Shown: positions 46,590-55,652 of the stretch, in pieces | How positions within the stretch are numbered: position 1 is the first letter of the stretch | Layout of the letters: the number at the start of each line of letters is the position of its first letter | Assembly: GCF_001613065.1 (NCBI RefSeq) | Contig: NZ_BDBQ01000043.1 | Coordinates: 1 to 64,000, forward strand | DNA length: 64,000 bases | Source of the DNA: Nocardia miyunensis NBRC 108239 | GTDB taxonomy: Bacteria; Actinomycetota; Actinomycetes; Mycobacteriales; Mycobacteriaceae | Direction: 5' to 3' | The notes under the pieces: generated by a model | What the model saw: only the letters and a program-made list of their open reading frames with translations | What the model was told of the DNA's origin: nothing | Database searches by the model: none | Program-made: the position numbers and the translations under genes

Positions 46590-47306
46590 TCAGTCCAGCG
46601 ATCGGTGCCTGTCCAGTTGCTGGGGCTCGCTCCGATGCTGCGGGACCGGATGCGCCGGGATCGTGTGCGCGGCCATCGGGTGCGGCGGAATCGTATGCTG
46701 CGGCGCGGGCGGGGCGATCACGTCGATCAGCTCGAGCAGCGCGCCGCGGGCAGTGCGCCGCGGCTGCGGATCCAGTTCGGTCAGCGCCGCGACGACCGCA
46801 CCGTCCACCATGGCCACCAGCCGTCGCAGCTGTTCGGCGCGCACCACCCGATCGGATCGGCGCAGCGCCTCGGCGAGCAGCTCCTCGAGCTGCGCGCGTA
46901 GTCGTAGCTGTACCTCGCGCAGTTCCGGATGCCGGGCCGAGGCCACCGAACGCTCGTAGCGGGCGATCAACCGGCCGCGGGCGGACTCGTCGGGTGCGTC
47001 CGCACCGACCAGCAGATCCAGGATCAGGTCGACGGTCGCGTCGGTGCCGCGGCGGCGGTGCGGGACGTCGCCGACGCGGCGGCGCATCACCTCGAGTTCG
47101 GCGTTGCCGCTGAACTCGACCGCGCGCGCGATCAGATCCTCGAGCGACGCGAAGTAGTACGTCGTCGAGGCCAGGGGAAGTTCCGCGCGGGTGGCCACCG
47201 AGCGGTGGCGCACTGCGTCGAATCCTCCTTCGAGTAGCAACTCGGCGGCAGCCGCGACCAACGCTTGGCGACGCCTTTCACCTTTCGGGGTCGTCGCGGT
47301 GATCAC
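46590..47306 (-). CDS. TetR-family regulator with a Pro/His-rich tail
   Basis: A 238-residue regulator. The helix-turn-helix is FDAVRHRSVATRAELPLAST with TYYFASLEDLIARAVEF after it; the rest is a helical ligand domain. The last 40 residues or so are a low-complexity tail with repeated P-H motifs (TIPPHPMAAHTIPAHP, PQHRSEPQQL), unusual for the family and possibly metal-binding. GTG start at 47306. It ends 24 bp before purB, so the purB promoter sits against its 3' end. Target genes are unknown. Confidence 0.85.
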   Translation of the reverse strand: MITATTPKGERRRQALVAAAAELLLEGGFDAVRHRSVATRAELPLASTTYYFASLEDLIARAVEFSGNAELEVMRRRVGDVPHRRRGTDATVDLILDLLVGADAPDESARGRLIARYERSVASARHPELREVQLRLRAQLEELLAEALRRSDRVVRAEQLRRLVAMVDGAVVAALTELDPQPRRTARGALLELIDVIAPPAPQHTIPPHPMAAHTIPAHPVPQHRSEPQQLDRHRSLD

Positions 47307-47490
47307 CGTGTCATCGTGCCAGTCATCATCGGTTCATCCGTGCCAAATCGGTGCGATCTGTGAGAATCCAGTTCGAGTGGGCAAACGTGCAGGTGTTGAA
47401 AATACAACCATGGCTTTTGTACCCCATCCGCGGGCGTCGCGTGGGTGTCTGGGGAAAGTCCTTGCGGCACAATCCGCTTCGGTTGCCTAG

Positions 47491-48660
47491 TCAAACGCCC
47501 AGGAAGCGGCCCATGCGGGCCAGCGCCTCCTCGATATCCGCGGTCGCCCCGGCGAAGGACAGCCGAATGGTGTGACTGCCGTTGCGAGTATCGAAATCGG
47601 TGCCCGGCGCGAGGGCGACACCCGTGCCGGCGAGTAGATCCGCGCACCAGCGGGTGGCGTCGTCGGTGAGGTGCGCGATATCGGCGTAGGCGTAGAACGC
47701 GCCGTCGGCGGGGGCCAGGTCGGTGATCCCCAGCCGGGGCAGGCCGTCCAGCAGCAGGGCGCGGTTGCGGGCGTAGCGGCGCACGTGGCCGTCGAGCTCC
47801 CGGCGTGACTCGGTGTCGAAGGCGTGCACCGCGGCGTACTGGGAGATCGCGGGCGGGCAGACGGTCATATTCGAGGCCAGCCGCTGCAGCGCGGGTCGCA
47901 GGCCCTCGGGCACCAGCATCCAGCCCAGCCGCCAGCCGGTCATGGAGAAGTACTTCGAGACCGAACCGATGACCACCGATTCGCGGGAGGTCTCCCAGGC
48001 CGAGGACGTCGCGGTCGCGTCCGCGCCTGCGTCGTAGACGATGCCGTGGTAGATCTCGTCGGAGATCAGCAGTGTGCCGTGCGCATCGCACCAGCGGGCC
48101 AGCGCGGCCAGTTCGGCCGGGTCGATCATGGTTCCGGTCGGATTGGCCGGACTCGCCACGATCAACCCGGCGGGCGGTTCGGGCAGCGCCTCGAGCATCT
48201 CGACCGTCGGCTGGAACCGGGTCCGCGCGCCGCAGTCCAGTTCCACCACGCGACATCCCAAGGCCGACAACGTATTCCGATACGCCGGATAACCCGGCCG
48301 GGCCACCACGACGGTGTCGCCGACATCGAAGGCGGCCAGGAAGATCAGCGTGAACGCGCCGGAGGATCCGGTGGTGACCACCACGTCCTCGGCGTCGACC
48401 TCGATGCCGTAGCCGTCGCGGTGGTACGCGGCGATGGCCGCGCGCAGTTCGGGGGTGCCGAAAGTCTCGGTGTAGCCGAGCAGTTCGGCGTCCAGGGCGG
48501 CCCTGGTCGCCCGCAGCACCGGCGCGGGGGCCGGGGTGGATGGTTGTCCCGCGGCCAGCACCAGGACGTCGCCGTGAGTGCGAGCGCGTTCGGCGGCCGC
48601 CTTCCACACATCCATGACGTAGAAGGCGGGAACGGTGGACCGACGGGATTCACTGCGCAC
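47491..48660 (-). CDS. Class I/II PLP aminotransferase
   Basis: A 389-residue fold-type I aminotransferase. Features are VLVLAAGQPSTPAPAPVLRA, VVTTGSSGAFTLIFLAAF, ASPANPTGTMIDPAELAAL, LLISDEIYHGIVYD and the PLP lysine in VIGSVSKYFSMTGWRLGWML. GTG 48660 is preferred; TACCGT six bases before it suggests a leaderless transcript, though GTG 48678 is possible. The substrate amino acid cannot be told from sequence alone. It is monocistronic and divergent from the M23 peptidase gene. Confidence 0.88.
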   Translation of the reverse strand: MRSESRRSTVPAFYVMDVWKAAAERARTHGDVLVLAAGQPSTPAPAPVLRATRAALDAELLGYTETFGTPELRAAIAAYHRDGYGIEVDAEDVVVTTGSSGAFTLIFLAAFDVGDTVVVARPGYPAYRNTLSALGCRVVELDCGARTRFQPTVEMLEALPEPPAGLIVASPANPTGTMIDPAELAALARWCDAHGTLLISDEIYHGIVYDAGADATATSSAWETSRESVVIGSVSKYFSMTGWRLGWMLVPEGLRPALQRLASNMTVCPPAISQYAAVHAFDTESRRELDGHVRRYARNRALLLDGLPRLGITDLAPADGAFYAYADIAHLTDDATRWCADLLAGTGVALAPGTDFDTRNGSHTIRLSFAGATADIEEALARMGRFLGV

Positions 48661-48844
48661 CCGACGACGGTAGAACACGTGCCCTCGGGCGCGACGAGCA
48701 CCGCCCGAAGGCCGGAACCTGCCGAGGCCGACGCAGGATCCCCCGCCGTGCCCGAAGCCGCATCACACCCGCGCGCCCAGGGGTAGACCACGCCGGATGG
48801 CGGCGTCCGCGTGGCCGGGGTCACTCCCCTGTTATCGTCGGCGA

Positions 48845-49825
48845 ATGCCTGACGAGGCGCGCCACACGACGATTTCCGGGGATAGCCGGACCGTGATCCG
48901 CCCCGACTGGCGTACCGAACTGCACCGCGAACGTTCCTCGCGCGGCGAGCGGATTCGCCGTGGATGGACGCGCGCGCGGGGCTCGGTCCGGCGGATCGTC
49001 CGGATGATCGCGGGCCTGGACTGGCGGGGATTCGTGCGGCGGGACTGGCCGGGCGAGGCGCGCGGGGTGTGGTTGCGCGGACGCGGCTTCGTGCTCGCGC
49101 ATCGGATACTGGTCGGGGGCGTCGTGCTCGTCGGGCTGGCCGCCGCCGGGGACGGCACCGCACCGCACACGGTGGACTCCACGCCCGCTCCCGGTGTGGC
49201 ACAGCGCATTCCGGTGGCCTATCCGCTGCAGGTGCAGGCCGAGCCGGCGACCAGCGCCCGCGATCTGGCCGCCATCGACAACGGTGAGCGCCTGCGCGAA
49301 CAGGATGTGGTGGCCGCGGCCGCCCGCGCCACCCTGGACCGGGCCAAGGCCGAGGCCGCCGCCGCGGCGGCCGGACAACCCTCACCGCTGCTCGGCGGCC
49401 CGAGCGCCGCGCTGCCCGGCGGCATCGAGGGCAGTATCGGCGGCTACGCGCTGCCCGCCCGCGGCGTATTCACCTCCGGATACGGATCACGCTGGGGCAC
49501 TTTCCATTACGGCATCGACATCGCCGCGCCGATCGGCTCGCCCATCTACGCGGTCGCCGACGGCACCGTCATCAACGCGGGCCCCGCCCAGGGCTTCGGC
49601 CTGTGGGTGCGCATCCAGCACGACGATGGCACCATCTCCGTCTACGGCCACATGTACGACTTCTCGGTCTCGGTCGGCGAACGCGTCCGCGCCGGTCAGC
49701 AGATCGCCCGCGTGGGCAACCGCGGCGACTCCACCGGCCCCCACCTGCATTTCGAGATCCTCGTCAACGGCCAGCACATCGACCCTCAACCCTGGCTCGC
49801 CCTGCACGGCATCAAGGTCGGCTGA
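48845..49825 (+). CDS. Membrane-anchored M23-family peptidase
   Basis: A 326-residue protein: about 85 basic cytosolic residues, one membrane helix (ILVGGVVLVGLAAAG), an Ala-rich stretch with coiled-coil character (RATLDRAKAEAAAAAAGQ), and a C-terminal LytM domain with HYGIDIAAPIGSPIYAVADG and STGPHLHFEILVNGQH. The zinc-binding His/Asp and HxH residues are present, so peptidoglycan endopeptidase activity is likely. TATCGT six bases before the ATG suggests a leaderless transcript. Confidence 0.87.
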   Translation: MPDEARHTTISGDSRTVIRPDWRTELHRERSSRGERIRRGWTRARGSVRRIVRMIAGLDWRGFVRRDWPGEARGVWLRGRGFVLAHRILVGGVVLVGLAAAGDGTAPHTVDSTPAPGVAQRIPVAYPLQVQAEPATSARDLAAIDNGERLREQDVVAAAARATLDRAKAEAAAAAAGQPSPLLGGPSAALPGGIEGSIGGYALPARGVFTSGYGSRWGTFHYGIDIAAPIGSPIYAVADGTVINAGPAQGFGLWVRIQHDDGTISVYGHMYDFSVSVGERVRAGQQIARVGNRGDSTGPHLHFEILVNGQHIDPQPWLALHGIKVG

Positions 49826-50138
49826 TGCGGCATCCAGGCTGACGGCACTGAATCCTTCCGCGACAACATATCCCGACCGACTACCGGCCACTGTCAGACC
49901 TACGACACCGGACACGCCAGCCATGATGCACATACCCGCACCACGACTGTCGCACCGAAAACGATTCGCGATTCCGGCCGACCACCGACGCCCGCGTGTG
50001 GCCGCTGTGACGCGTCCCCGGCCCGACGTCGAAGCCGTTCCGCGACAGCGCATCCCGTCCTATTACGGACCACTCACCGGCCCCGCGGCGCTCGCCACGA
50101 CGCGGTCACACCACAGGGCCGTCAGGGCAGCGCGGCGG
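49826..50138. other. Convergent intergenic region before purD, with possible worn repeats
   Basis: 313 bp without a credible gene. Two segments, GCGACAACATATCCCG (49860) and GCGACAGCGCATCCCG (50042), are each followed by a related PyTACGG/TACCGG and ACCACT/CCACTG stretch, 182 bases apart. They resemble the GCGACA-anchored repeats at 26195-26450. No strong hairpin was found. Confidence 0.5.
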
Positions 50139-51422
50139 CTACGCCCCGGACGGGATTGCGATGCGATTCTCCACCGCCGCGAGGCCGATGTCGGTGCGGA
50201 AGTGGCTGCCCGGCAGTTTGATCGGCGCGAAGCGGGCGTAGGCGCGGGCGCGGGCCTCGGTGAGATCGGCTCCGGTGGCGACGATGTTCAGCACGCGGCC
50301 ACCGGCCGAGGTCAGGGCGCCGTCCTCGCGCAGGGACGTACCGGCATGCAGCACTTCGGCATTCGGCTCGGTGGCCTCTGGTCCGGCGCCGGTGATGACG
50401 TCGCCGGTCCGGGGGCGGCCGGGGTAGTTCTCCGCGGCCAGCACCACCGTGATCGCCGCGCCGTCCTTCCAGCGCGGGGGTTCGGCCTGGGCGAGGGTTC
50501 CGGTCGCGGTGGCGTTCAGCAGTTCGCCGAGCGGGCTGTCCAGCAGCGCCAGCACCGCCTGGGTCTCGGGATCGCCGAAGCGGCAATTGAATTCGACCAC
50601 CGCGGGCCCGGCCTGGCCCATCGCGAGCCCAGCGTAGAGCAGGCCCGAGAACGGCACCTCACGCCGAACCATCTCCGCCGCAACAGGTTTCACGACCGTC
50701 TCGACGATCTCGGTGACCGCGCCCGCGGGCAGCCACGGCAGCGGCGTGTACGCGCCCATACCGCCGGTGTTGGGACCGATATCGCCGTCGCCGACCCGCT
50801 TGTGGTCCTGCGCGGGCAGCAGCGGCACCACCGTCTCCCCGTCCACCAGGCAGAACAGCGACACCTCGGGCCCGTCCAGGAAGGATTCCAGCAGCACCGG
50901 ATGGCCCTGCTCGAGCAGTTCGGCGGCGTGGTCGCGGGCCGCGGACCGATCGCCGGTGACCACCACGCCCTTACCCGCGGCCAGGCCGTCGTCCTTGACC
51001 ACCCAGGTCGGGCCGAAGCGGTCCAGCGCGGCATCGAGTTCACCCGGATGATCCACGATCTCGCTGTGCGCGGTGCGCACACCTGCCGCGGCCATCACGT
51101 CCTTGGCGAACGCCTTGGAACCTTCGATCCGCGCGGCCGAGGCGGACGGCCCGAAACAGGCGATCCCGGCCGCGCGCACGGCGTCGGCGATGCCGAGCAC
51201 CAGCGGCACCTCGGGGCCGATCACCACCAGATCGGCGGCATAGTCGGTGGCCAGGGCGACCACGGCCTCCGCGCTGCACGGATCGACCGGCTTCACATCC
51301 GCCTGCAACGCGATTCCGGGATTGCCGGGCGCGGCGCAGACCGCGCTCACCCCCGGGTCCCGTCGCAGGGCCACTACCAAGGCGTGTTCACGAGCTCCGG
51401 AACCGATGACGAGTACGCGCAC
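50139..51422 (-). CDS. purD: Phosphoribosylamine-glycine ligase
   Basis: GAR synthetase, second step of purine synthesis, joining glycine to phosphoribosylamine with ATP. It has 427 residues of the ATP-grasp fold. Conserved stretches are VLVIGSGAREHALVVALRRD at the N-terminus, WVVKDDGLAAGKGVVVTGD and FNCRFGDPETQAVLALLDSP. It is single, divergent from the HIT gene next to phoR, and in the same relative position as in mycobacteria. Confidence 0.96.
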   Translation of the reverse strand: MRVLVIGSGAREHALVVALRRDPGVSAVCAAPGNPGIALQADVKPVDPCSAEAVVALATDYAADLVVIGPEVPLVLGIADAVRAAGIACFGPSASAARIEGSKAFAKDVMAAAGVRTAHSEIVDHPGELDAALDRFGPTWVVKDDGLAAGKGVVVTGDRSAARDHAAELLEQGHPVLLESFLDGPEVSLFCLVDGETVVPLLPAQDHKRVGDGDIGPNTGGMGAYTPLPWLPAGAVTEIVETVVKPVAAEMVRREVPFSGLLYAGLAMGQAGPAVVEFNCRFGDPETQAVLALLDSPLGELLNATATGTLAQAEPPRWKDGAAITVVLAAENYPGRPRTGDVITGAGPEATEPNAEVLHAGTSLREDGALTSAGGRVLNIVATGADLTEARARAYARFAPIKLPGSHFRTDIGLAAVENRIAIPSGA

Positions 51423-51576
51423 GCAGCACAGCTTAGGTGACCGCCGAATCGCCCCCGCCAGGTATCAGCGGGGGGAGCGCGCGCCGCCGCCCGACGCGCC
51501 TGGATGCGGGCCGGAAAGGTCCGCGCGGGACCGCCGGACACCGCAGCGCCGCACGGGACAGGGCACAATGCAGGCC

Positions 51577-52002
51577 ATGGCTTCTGTTTTCAGCGCGATC
51601 ATCGCCGGTCAGCTGCCCGGACGGTTCGTCTGGGAGGACGAGGAATTCGTCGCTTTCCTCACGATCAACCCGATCACCCAGGGGCATACGCTGGTGGTCC
51701 CGCGCCAGGAGATCGATCAGTGGCAGGACCTCGACCCCGAGGTGTTCGCCCGGATCAACGCGGTGGCGCAGAAGATCGGCAAGGCCGTGCGCGCCGCGTG
51801 GGACGCGCCCCGGGCCGGCCTGCTGATCGCCGGACTCGAGGTCCCGCACCTGCACCTGCACGTCTTCCCGGCGTTCGAGCTCGGCGACTTCAACATCTCG
51901 GGTGCGGATCCCGAGCCCAGCAAGGAATCCCTCGACGAGGCGCAAGACAAGATCAAGCAGGCCCTGCGCGATCTGGGCTACGGCGCGAACGTCCCGGACT
52001 GA
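51577..52002 (+). CDS. HIT-family protein beside phoR
   Basis: A 141-residue histidine-triad protein with EVPHLHLHVFPAFELGDFNI as catalytic motif and QGHTLVVPRQEIDQWQDLDP in the middle. ATG 51577 gives the standard N-terminus (MASVFSAIIAGQLPG); an ATG nine bases earlier is possible. It is convergent to phoR with two bases between the stops, matching the mycobacterial Rv0759c position. Substrate unknown. Confidence 0.88.
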   Translation: MASVFSAIIAGQLPGRFVWEDEEFVAFLTINPITQGHTLVVPRQEIDQWQDLDPEVFARINAVAQKIGKAVRAAWDAPRAGLLIAGLEVPHLHLHVFPAFELGDFNISGADPEPSKESLDEAQDKIKQALRDLGYGANVPD

Positions 52003-52004
52003 AC

Positions 52005-53450
52005 TCAGGAAGTCTCGCGCGGCAGCCGCACGGTGAACGTCGTGCCCTCGCCGACGGTGCTGTTCACCGACACCGTGCCGCCGTGCGAGGCGACCAGCGC
52101 CTGCACGATGGACAACCCCAGACCGGTGCCTCCGCTGTCCCGGCTGCGTGAGGTGTCGGTGCGGTAGAAGCGTTCGAAGATGCGCTCGGCCTCCTTGGGC
52201 GGCAGACCGGGACCGGTGTCGACGACCTCCAGCAGCACCTCGTGCTCGGCGGGGGTCAGCCGCACCGTCACCGGGGTGCCCGGCGGCGTGTGCACCAGCG
52301 CGTTTCCGGCCAGATTGCCCAGCACCTGACGCAGACGCGCCTCGTCGCCGGAGACCTCCAAAGTTCCTTCACCGGAACGGATTTCGAGATCGATGGGCCG
52401 CGGCGGGCCGTCCGGGTGCCGGGTCGCGTCGACCGCGCGCAGATTGTGCACGGTGTCGCTGGCGATCGCCAGCAGATCCACCTCCCGGCGTTCCAGCGGA
52501 CGCTGCGCGTCCAGCCGCGCCAGCATCAGCAGATCCTCCACCAGCAGACTCATCCGCTTGGCCTCGCGCTCGATCCGATCCATGAACAGTTCCGAATCCG
52601 GCACGGCCCCTTGCCGATACAGCTCGGCGAAACCCTGGATGGTCGTGAGCGGCGTGCGCAGTTCGTGACTGGCGTCCGCGACGAACCGGCGCATCTTGGC
52701 CTCCGAACGCCGCGCGGCCTCCTCGGACGCCTCGGTGGCGGCGAATGCCTGCTGAATCTGCGTGAGCATGCTGTTCAGCGACTGCGACAGCAGATCGACC
52801 TCGGTGCTGGTGCCGCGCACGGGAACTCGCCGATGCAGATCACCCCCGGCGATCGCGGACGCGGTCTTCTCCACCTCGTGCAGCGGTCGCAGACTGCGCC
52901 GGATGACCAGTTGCGCGACGGCCGCGAGGATCGCCAGCACCGCCAGCCCCACCACGATCTGCAGGCCGACCAGTCGACTGACGAGGTTCTTGCCCTGATC
53001 CAGATGCACCGCGACCACGCTGACACCGTCGGGATGAACAACCTCCAGTACCCGCCAGGTGTCGGACGGATTGCCGATCGTGCCGACCGTGCGCGGATGA
53101 TTGTCCAGATCAGGGGGCAGATCCGGCACCGACGACGACGCCGGGGAGCGCACTTCCACCACCCCCTGCGCATTCGTCGTGCGCACGTAGAACATCGGCG
53201 GCAGGCGGCTCGGCAGATGCGCGTCCGGCCGCGCCCAGATATGCGCGGCGTCGAACAGTTGCCGGTCGACGCCGACGACGACGACACGTTGCATGACCGA
53301 GGTGACGACCACGCCGGAGATCAGCAGGCCGAGCCCGGCGAGAATCACCAGCGCGACGACCAACGTCACGCGCAACGGCACCGCCGCCAGGCGATGCATG
53401 ATTGCCGCGCGAACTTTCCCGACGCCACCAGCCATGCCCGTATTCTCCAT
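52005..53450 (-). CDS. phoR: Sensor histidine kinase PhoR
   Basis: Membrane kinase of the PhoPR system. The 481-residue form from ATG 53450 has two helices (VTLVVALVILAGLGLLISGV and LQIVVGLAVLAILAAVAQLV) around an extracytoplasmic sensor domain, then a HAMP region, the phospho-accepting histidine in FVADASHELRTPLTTIQGF, and ATP-binding boxes NLAGNALVHTP, VVDTGPGLPP and GGTGLGLSIV. It starts 61 bp after the phoP stop on the same strand. In mycobacteria the system responds to low pH and controls complex lipids and secretion; the same role here is inference. Confidence 0.9.
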   Translation of the reverse strand: MENTGMAGGVGKVRAAIMHRLAAVPLRVTLVVALVILAGLGLLISGVVVTSVMQRVVVVGVDRQLFDAAHIWARPDAHLPSRLPPMFYVRTTNAQGVVEVRSPASSSVPDLPPDLDNHPRTVGTIGNPSDTWRVLEVVHPDGVSVVAVHLDQGKNLVSRLVGLQIVVGLAVLAILAAVAQLVIRRSLRPLHEVEKTASAIAGGDLHRRVPVRGTSTEVDLLSQSLNSMLTQIQQAFAATEASEEAARRSEAKMRRFVADASHELRTPLTTIQGFAELYRQGAVPDSELFMDRIEREAKRMSLLVEDLLMLARLDAQRPLERREVDLLAIASDTVHNLRAVDATRHPDGPPRPIDLEIRSGEGTLEVSGDEARLRQVLGNLAGNALVHTPPGTPVTVRLTPAEHEVLLEVVDTGPGLPPKEAERIFERFYRTDTSRSRDSGGTGLGLSIVQALVASHGGTVSVNSTVGEGTTFTVRLPRETS

Positions 53451-53511
53451 GTCGGCCGAAACAGTGTCGTCTATGGCCGATGACCTCCGATTCGGGTGGT
53501 CCGGCAGACGC

Positions 53512-54258
53512 TCATTTCGCCGGGGAATTCCTGCGACTGGGCGAACGCATGACATAGCCGACCCCGCGCAGCGTATGGATCAACTGATCCGGGCCGGTAT
53601 CCACCTTCTTGCGCAGATAGGAGACATAGGTCTCGACCACCCCGACCTCGCCGCCGAAGTCGTAACGCCAGACGTGATCGAGAATGCGCGGCTTGCTCAG
53701 CACCGTGCCCGCATTCACCATGAAATAGCGCAGCAGGGTGAACTCGGTCGGGGACAGCGAAACCGGATCCCCCGCCTTCCACACCTCGTGCGTATCGTCG
53801 TCCAATTCGATGTCCTCGAACCGGATTCGCGAGGATTTGCGTTCCTCCACCGCATGGCCGGAACGCCGCAGAATCACCCGCAATCGCGCGACGACCTCCT
53901 CGAGACTGAACGGTTTGGTGACGTAGTCGTCCGCGCCGAGGGTCAGGCCGGTGACTTTGTCCTCCACCTCGTCGCGGGCGGTCAGGAACAGCACGGGAGC
54001 CTCTATACCGTCGGCGCGCAGCCGCCGCAGCAGGCCGAAGCCGTCCATTCCCGGCATCATCACATCGACGATCAGCGCGTCGGGCCGGAAGGTCTTGGCC
54101 TTGTCCAGCCCCTCCGCGCCGTTGCCGGCCGAGGTCACTTCGAACCCCTGGTAACGCAGGCTCACCGACAGCAGTTCGACGATCATGGGCTCATCGTCGA
54201 CGACCAGAATCCTGGCCTCGGGCGCCCGGTCCGCTGGCACACCATTCATGGAGGACAT
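53512..54258 (-). CDS. phoP: Response regulator PhoP
   Basis: A 248-residue OmpR-family regulator. The receiver has VVDDEPMIVELLSVSLRYQG, the phospho-accepting aspartate in DALIVDVMMPGMDGFGLLRR and the lysine in GADDYVTKPFSLEEVVARL; the DNA-binding domain has SLSPTEFTLLRYFMVNAGTV and ETYVSYLRKKVDTG. As recalled, it follows M. tuberculosis PhoP closely over the whole length. Two ATGs (54258 and 54249) could start it. An upstream segment on the minus strand, GTTCAGCGGGTTCGGCA, has a loose TTCxGC direct repeat that might be an autoregulatory site. Confidence 0.93.
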   Translation of the reverse strand: MSSMNGVPADRAPEARILVVDDEPMIVELLSVSLRYQGFEVTSAGNGAEGLDKAKTFRPDALIVDVMMPGMDGFGLLRRLRADGIEAPVLFLTARDEVEDKVTGLTLGADDYVTKPFSLEEVVARLRVILRRSGHAVEERKSSRIRFEDIELDDDTHEVWKAGDPVSLSPTEFTLLRYFMVNAGTVLSKPRILDHVWRYDFGGEVGVVETYVSYLRKKVDTGPDQLIHTLRGVGYVMRSPSRRNSPAK

Positions 54259-54781
54259 CGTCCCTCGCCGAGTGCCGAACCCGCTGAACGTTGCCTGAGA
54301 GTTTCCTGGGAAGGGTCTAGGTTCTCGCTCTGAACCCGCCGCGAGCGGCCACAACGTCCCTGTTCCGACCGGTACCCGCGACGCGCTCGCGGGCACGAGC
54401 GGATGCCCGCCCGATGCGGAACCGTCGGAACGCGGCGCCACGTGAGCATTGTCGGCGACCTCGAATTCACCATTTCCGCACGGTCGCGCCCTGGCCATAT
54501 CGGCCTCGAAAAAGGTTGCGCGATAGGCGACTCCGCGCTCGAGGCCGGAGGCCGCATTATTCACGCACGGGATTCCCTCCCGCAGAAGGGAATACCAGAG
54601 GGGCGGGTGGGAATTATCCGGGCGGGATCGCATCATCAGCTCCGAACCTCGCCGCCCGGCAAGCCCCCGGTGACCACGGAGGCCGTCGCCCGGCCGCGCC
54701 GCAACAGGACATATTATCACACGAATTGCATTGCGCCCGCTGGATATTGGCTTTTCACACCTGCAGACCAGGAGACGAGTG
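54259..54781. other. 523-bp divergent region upstream of phoP
   Basis: No credible gene on either strand. It holds the phoP promoter region on the left and, on the right, AT-rich sequence (CATATTATCACACGAATTGC near 54711) ahead of the broken methyltransferase gene. A small inverted repeat ATTCCCT/AGGGAAT lies at 54572-54593. Its length is unusual for this otherwise compact segment. Confidence 0.6.
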
Positions 54782-55189
54782 ATGACGAATGAGCGGGGCG
54801 TGGATCCCAGCAAACCCAGTAGCGCTCGCATCTACGATTATTTCCTCGGCGGCAAGGACAATTACGAGGTCGACCGCCAGGCCGCGGCCAAGATCCTCGA
54901 GGTGTGGCCGACCGTCGCCTCGGGCGTCCACCACAACCGCGACTTCATGGCCCGAGCGGTGCGCACGTTGAGCGATCTCGAAACCATGCGCCGCGCCCTG
55001 GCCACCTACCGAGCCAGCGGAGTACACGCCCAGAACCGCAATCGCGACGAGGTCACCCGCCTATTCGACGGCTACGAACTCCTGGACCCAGGCGTCGTCG
55101 GCGTCCACCGCTGGCGCCCCGAGGCCGACCTCCCCGAGTGGCGAGACGCCGAAGCGGGCTGCTGGGCAGGCGTCGCCCGCAAGAACTGA
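54782..55189 (+). pseudogene. SAM-dependent methyltransferase (Methyltransf_19 type) with its core deleted
   Basis: A 135-residue frame. Residues 6-66 match the start of the actinomycete family (PSSARIYDYFLGGKDNYEVD, then HHNRDFMARAVRTL), and from about residue 78 it matches the family's C-terminal end (TRLFDGYELLDPGVVGVHRW, GCWAGVARKN). Full members are about 260-280 residues, so roughly 130-140 residues containing the SAM-binding core are missing, joined in frame. The start has a good ribosome site (CAGGAGACG). It cannot be an active methyltransferase; it is either a pseudogene or a remnant kept for another reason. Confidence 0.8.
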
Positions 55190-55194
55190 GTTGC

Positions 55195-55269
55195 TGGAGC
55201 CCCCTGTCAGGATTGAACTGACGACCTTTCGCTTACAAGGCGAGTGCTCTACCACTGAGCTAAGGAGGC
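55195..55269 (-). tRNA. tRNA-Thr (anticodon TGT)
   Basis: Cloverleaf: acceptor GCCTCCT/AGGGGGC, D arm GCTC/GAGC, anticodon loop CTTGTAA (TGT), T arm GTCAG-TTCAATC-CTGAC, and an encoded CCA. One mismatch (C-A) closes the anticodon stem. It reads Thr codons ACA/ACG. It lies six bases after the stop of the broken methyltransferase, on the opposite strand. Confidence 0.95.
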
Positions 55270-55344
55270 GGGAAAAGCGGAGCCATCATAACCGGGGGGA
55301 TGGCTGGTCGGGAAAAGACGTGGTCACGGGGATGGGGGGAGCCG

Positions 55345-55376
55345 GGCGACCGCATGAGCAGGGACATGCGGTCGCC
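55345..55376 (-). terminator. Hairpin after mbtH
   Basis: GCGACCGCATG (55346-55356) pairs exactly with 55365-55375 around an 8-base loop, with one further G-C pair. It lies 37 bases beyond the mbtH stop and ends transcription before the tRNA. No T-run. Confidence 0.65.
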
Positions 55377-55412
55377 GGGTCGTCGTGCCCCACGCGTGTC
55401 GAGCGGCTGTGC

Positions 55413-55652
55413 TCAGGACTGGGACTGACGGGCCGCGTCGTCGGCCGCCATCGCGTCGCGCAGGCTCTTGGGACGCATATCGGTCCAGTTCTTCTCGACG
55501 TACTCGACGCAGGCAGCCCGGCTGTCCTCACCGAACACGACTCGCCAACCGGCGGGAACCTCCGCGAAAGCCGGCCAGAGGGAATGCTGCTCCTCGTCGT
55601 TGACCAGAACGAAGAAGCGTCCGTCTTCGTCATCGAAGGGGTTGGTGCTCAT
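55413..55652 (-). CDS. mbtH: MbtH-family protein
   Basis: A 79-residue chaperone that binds and activates adenylation domains of nonribosomal peptide synthetases. Nearly the full signature is present: NPFDDEDGRFFVLVNDEEQH, SLWPAFAEVPAGWRVVFGED and YVEKNWTDMRPKSL, including the conserved tryptophans. No peptide synthetase lies in the window, so it must act in trans or belong to a separated cluster. The downstream gene on this strand is the tRNA; upstream is an alpha/beta hydrolase. A hairpin ends the unit. Confidence 0.95.
   Translation of the reverse strand: MSTNPFDDEDGRFFVLVNDEEQHSLWPAFAEVPAGWRVVFGEDSRAACVEYVEKNWTDMRPKSLRDAMAADDAARQSQS

Noticed and set aside
47307..47490. A small plus-strand gene starting near 47351
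   Set aside because: Its frame runs into the antisense of the aminotransferase gene and has no ribosome site or family match.
54782..55269. Genomic island or integrative element at tRNA-Thr
   Set aside because: No integrase, no duplicated tRNA 3' end was found, and neighbours on both sides are ordinary chromosomal genes.
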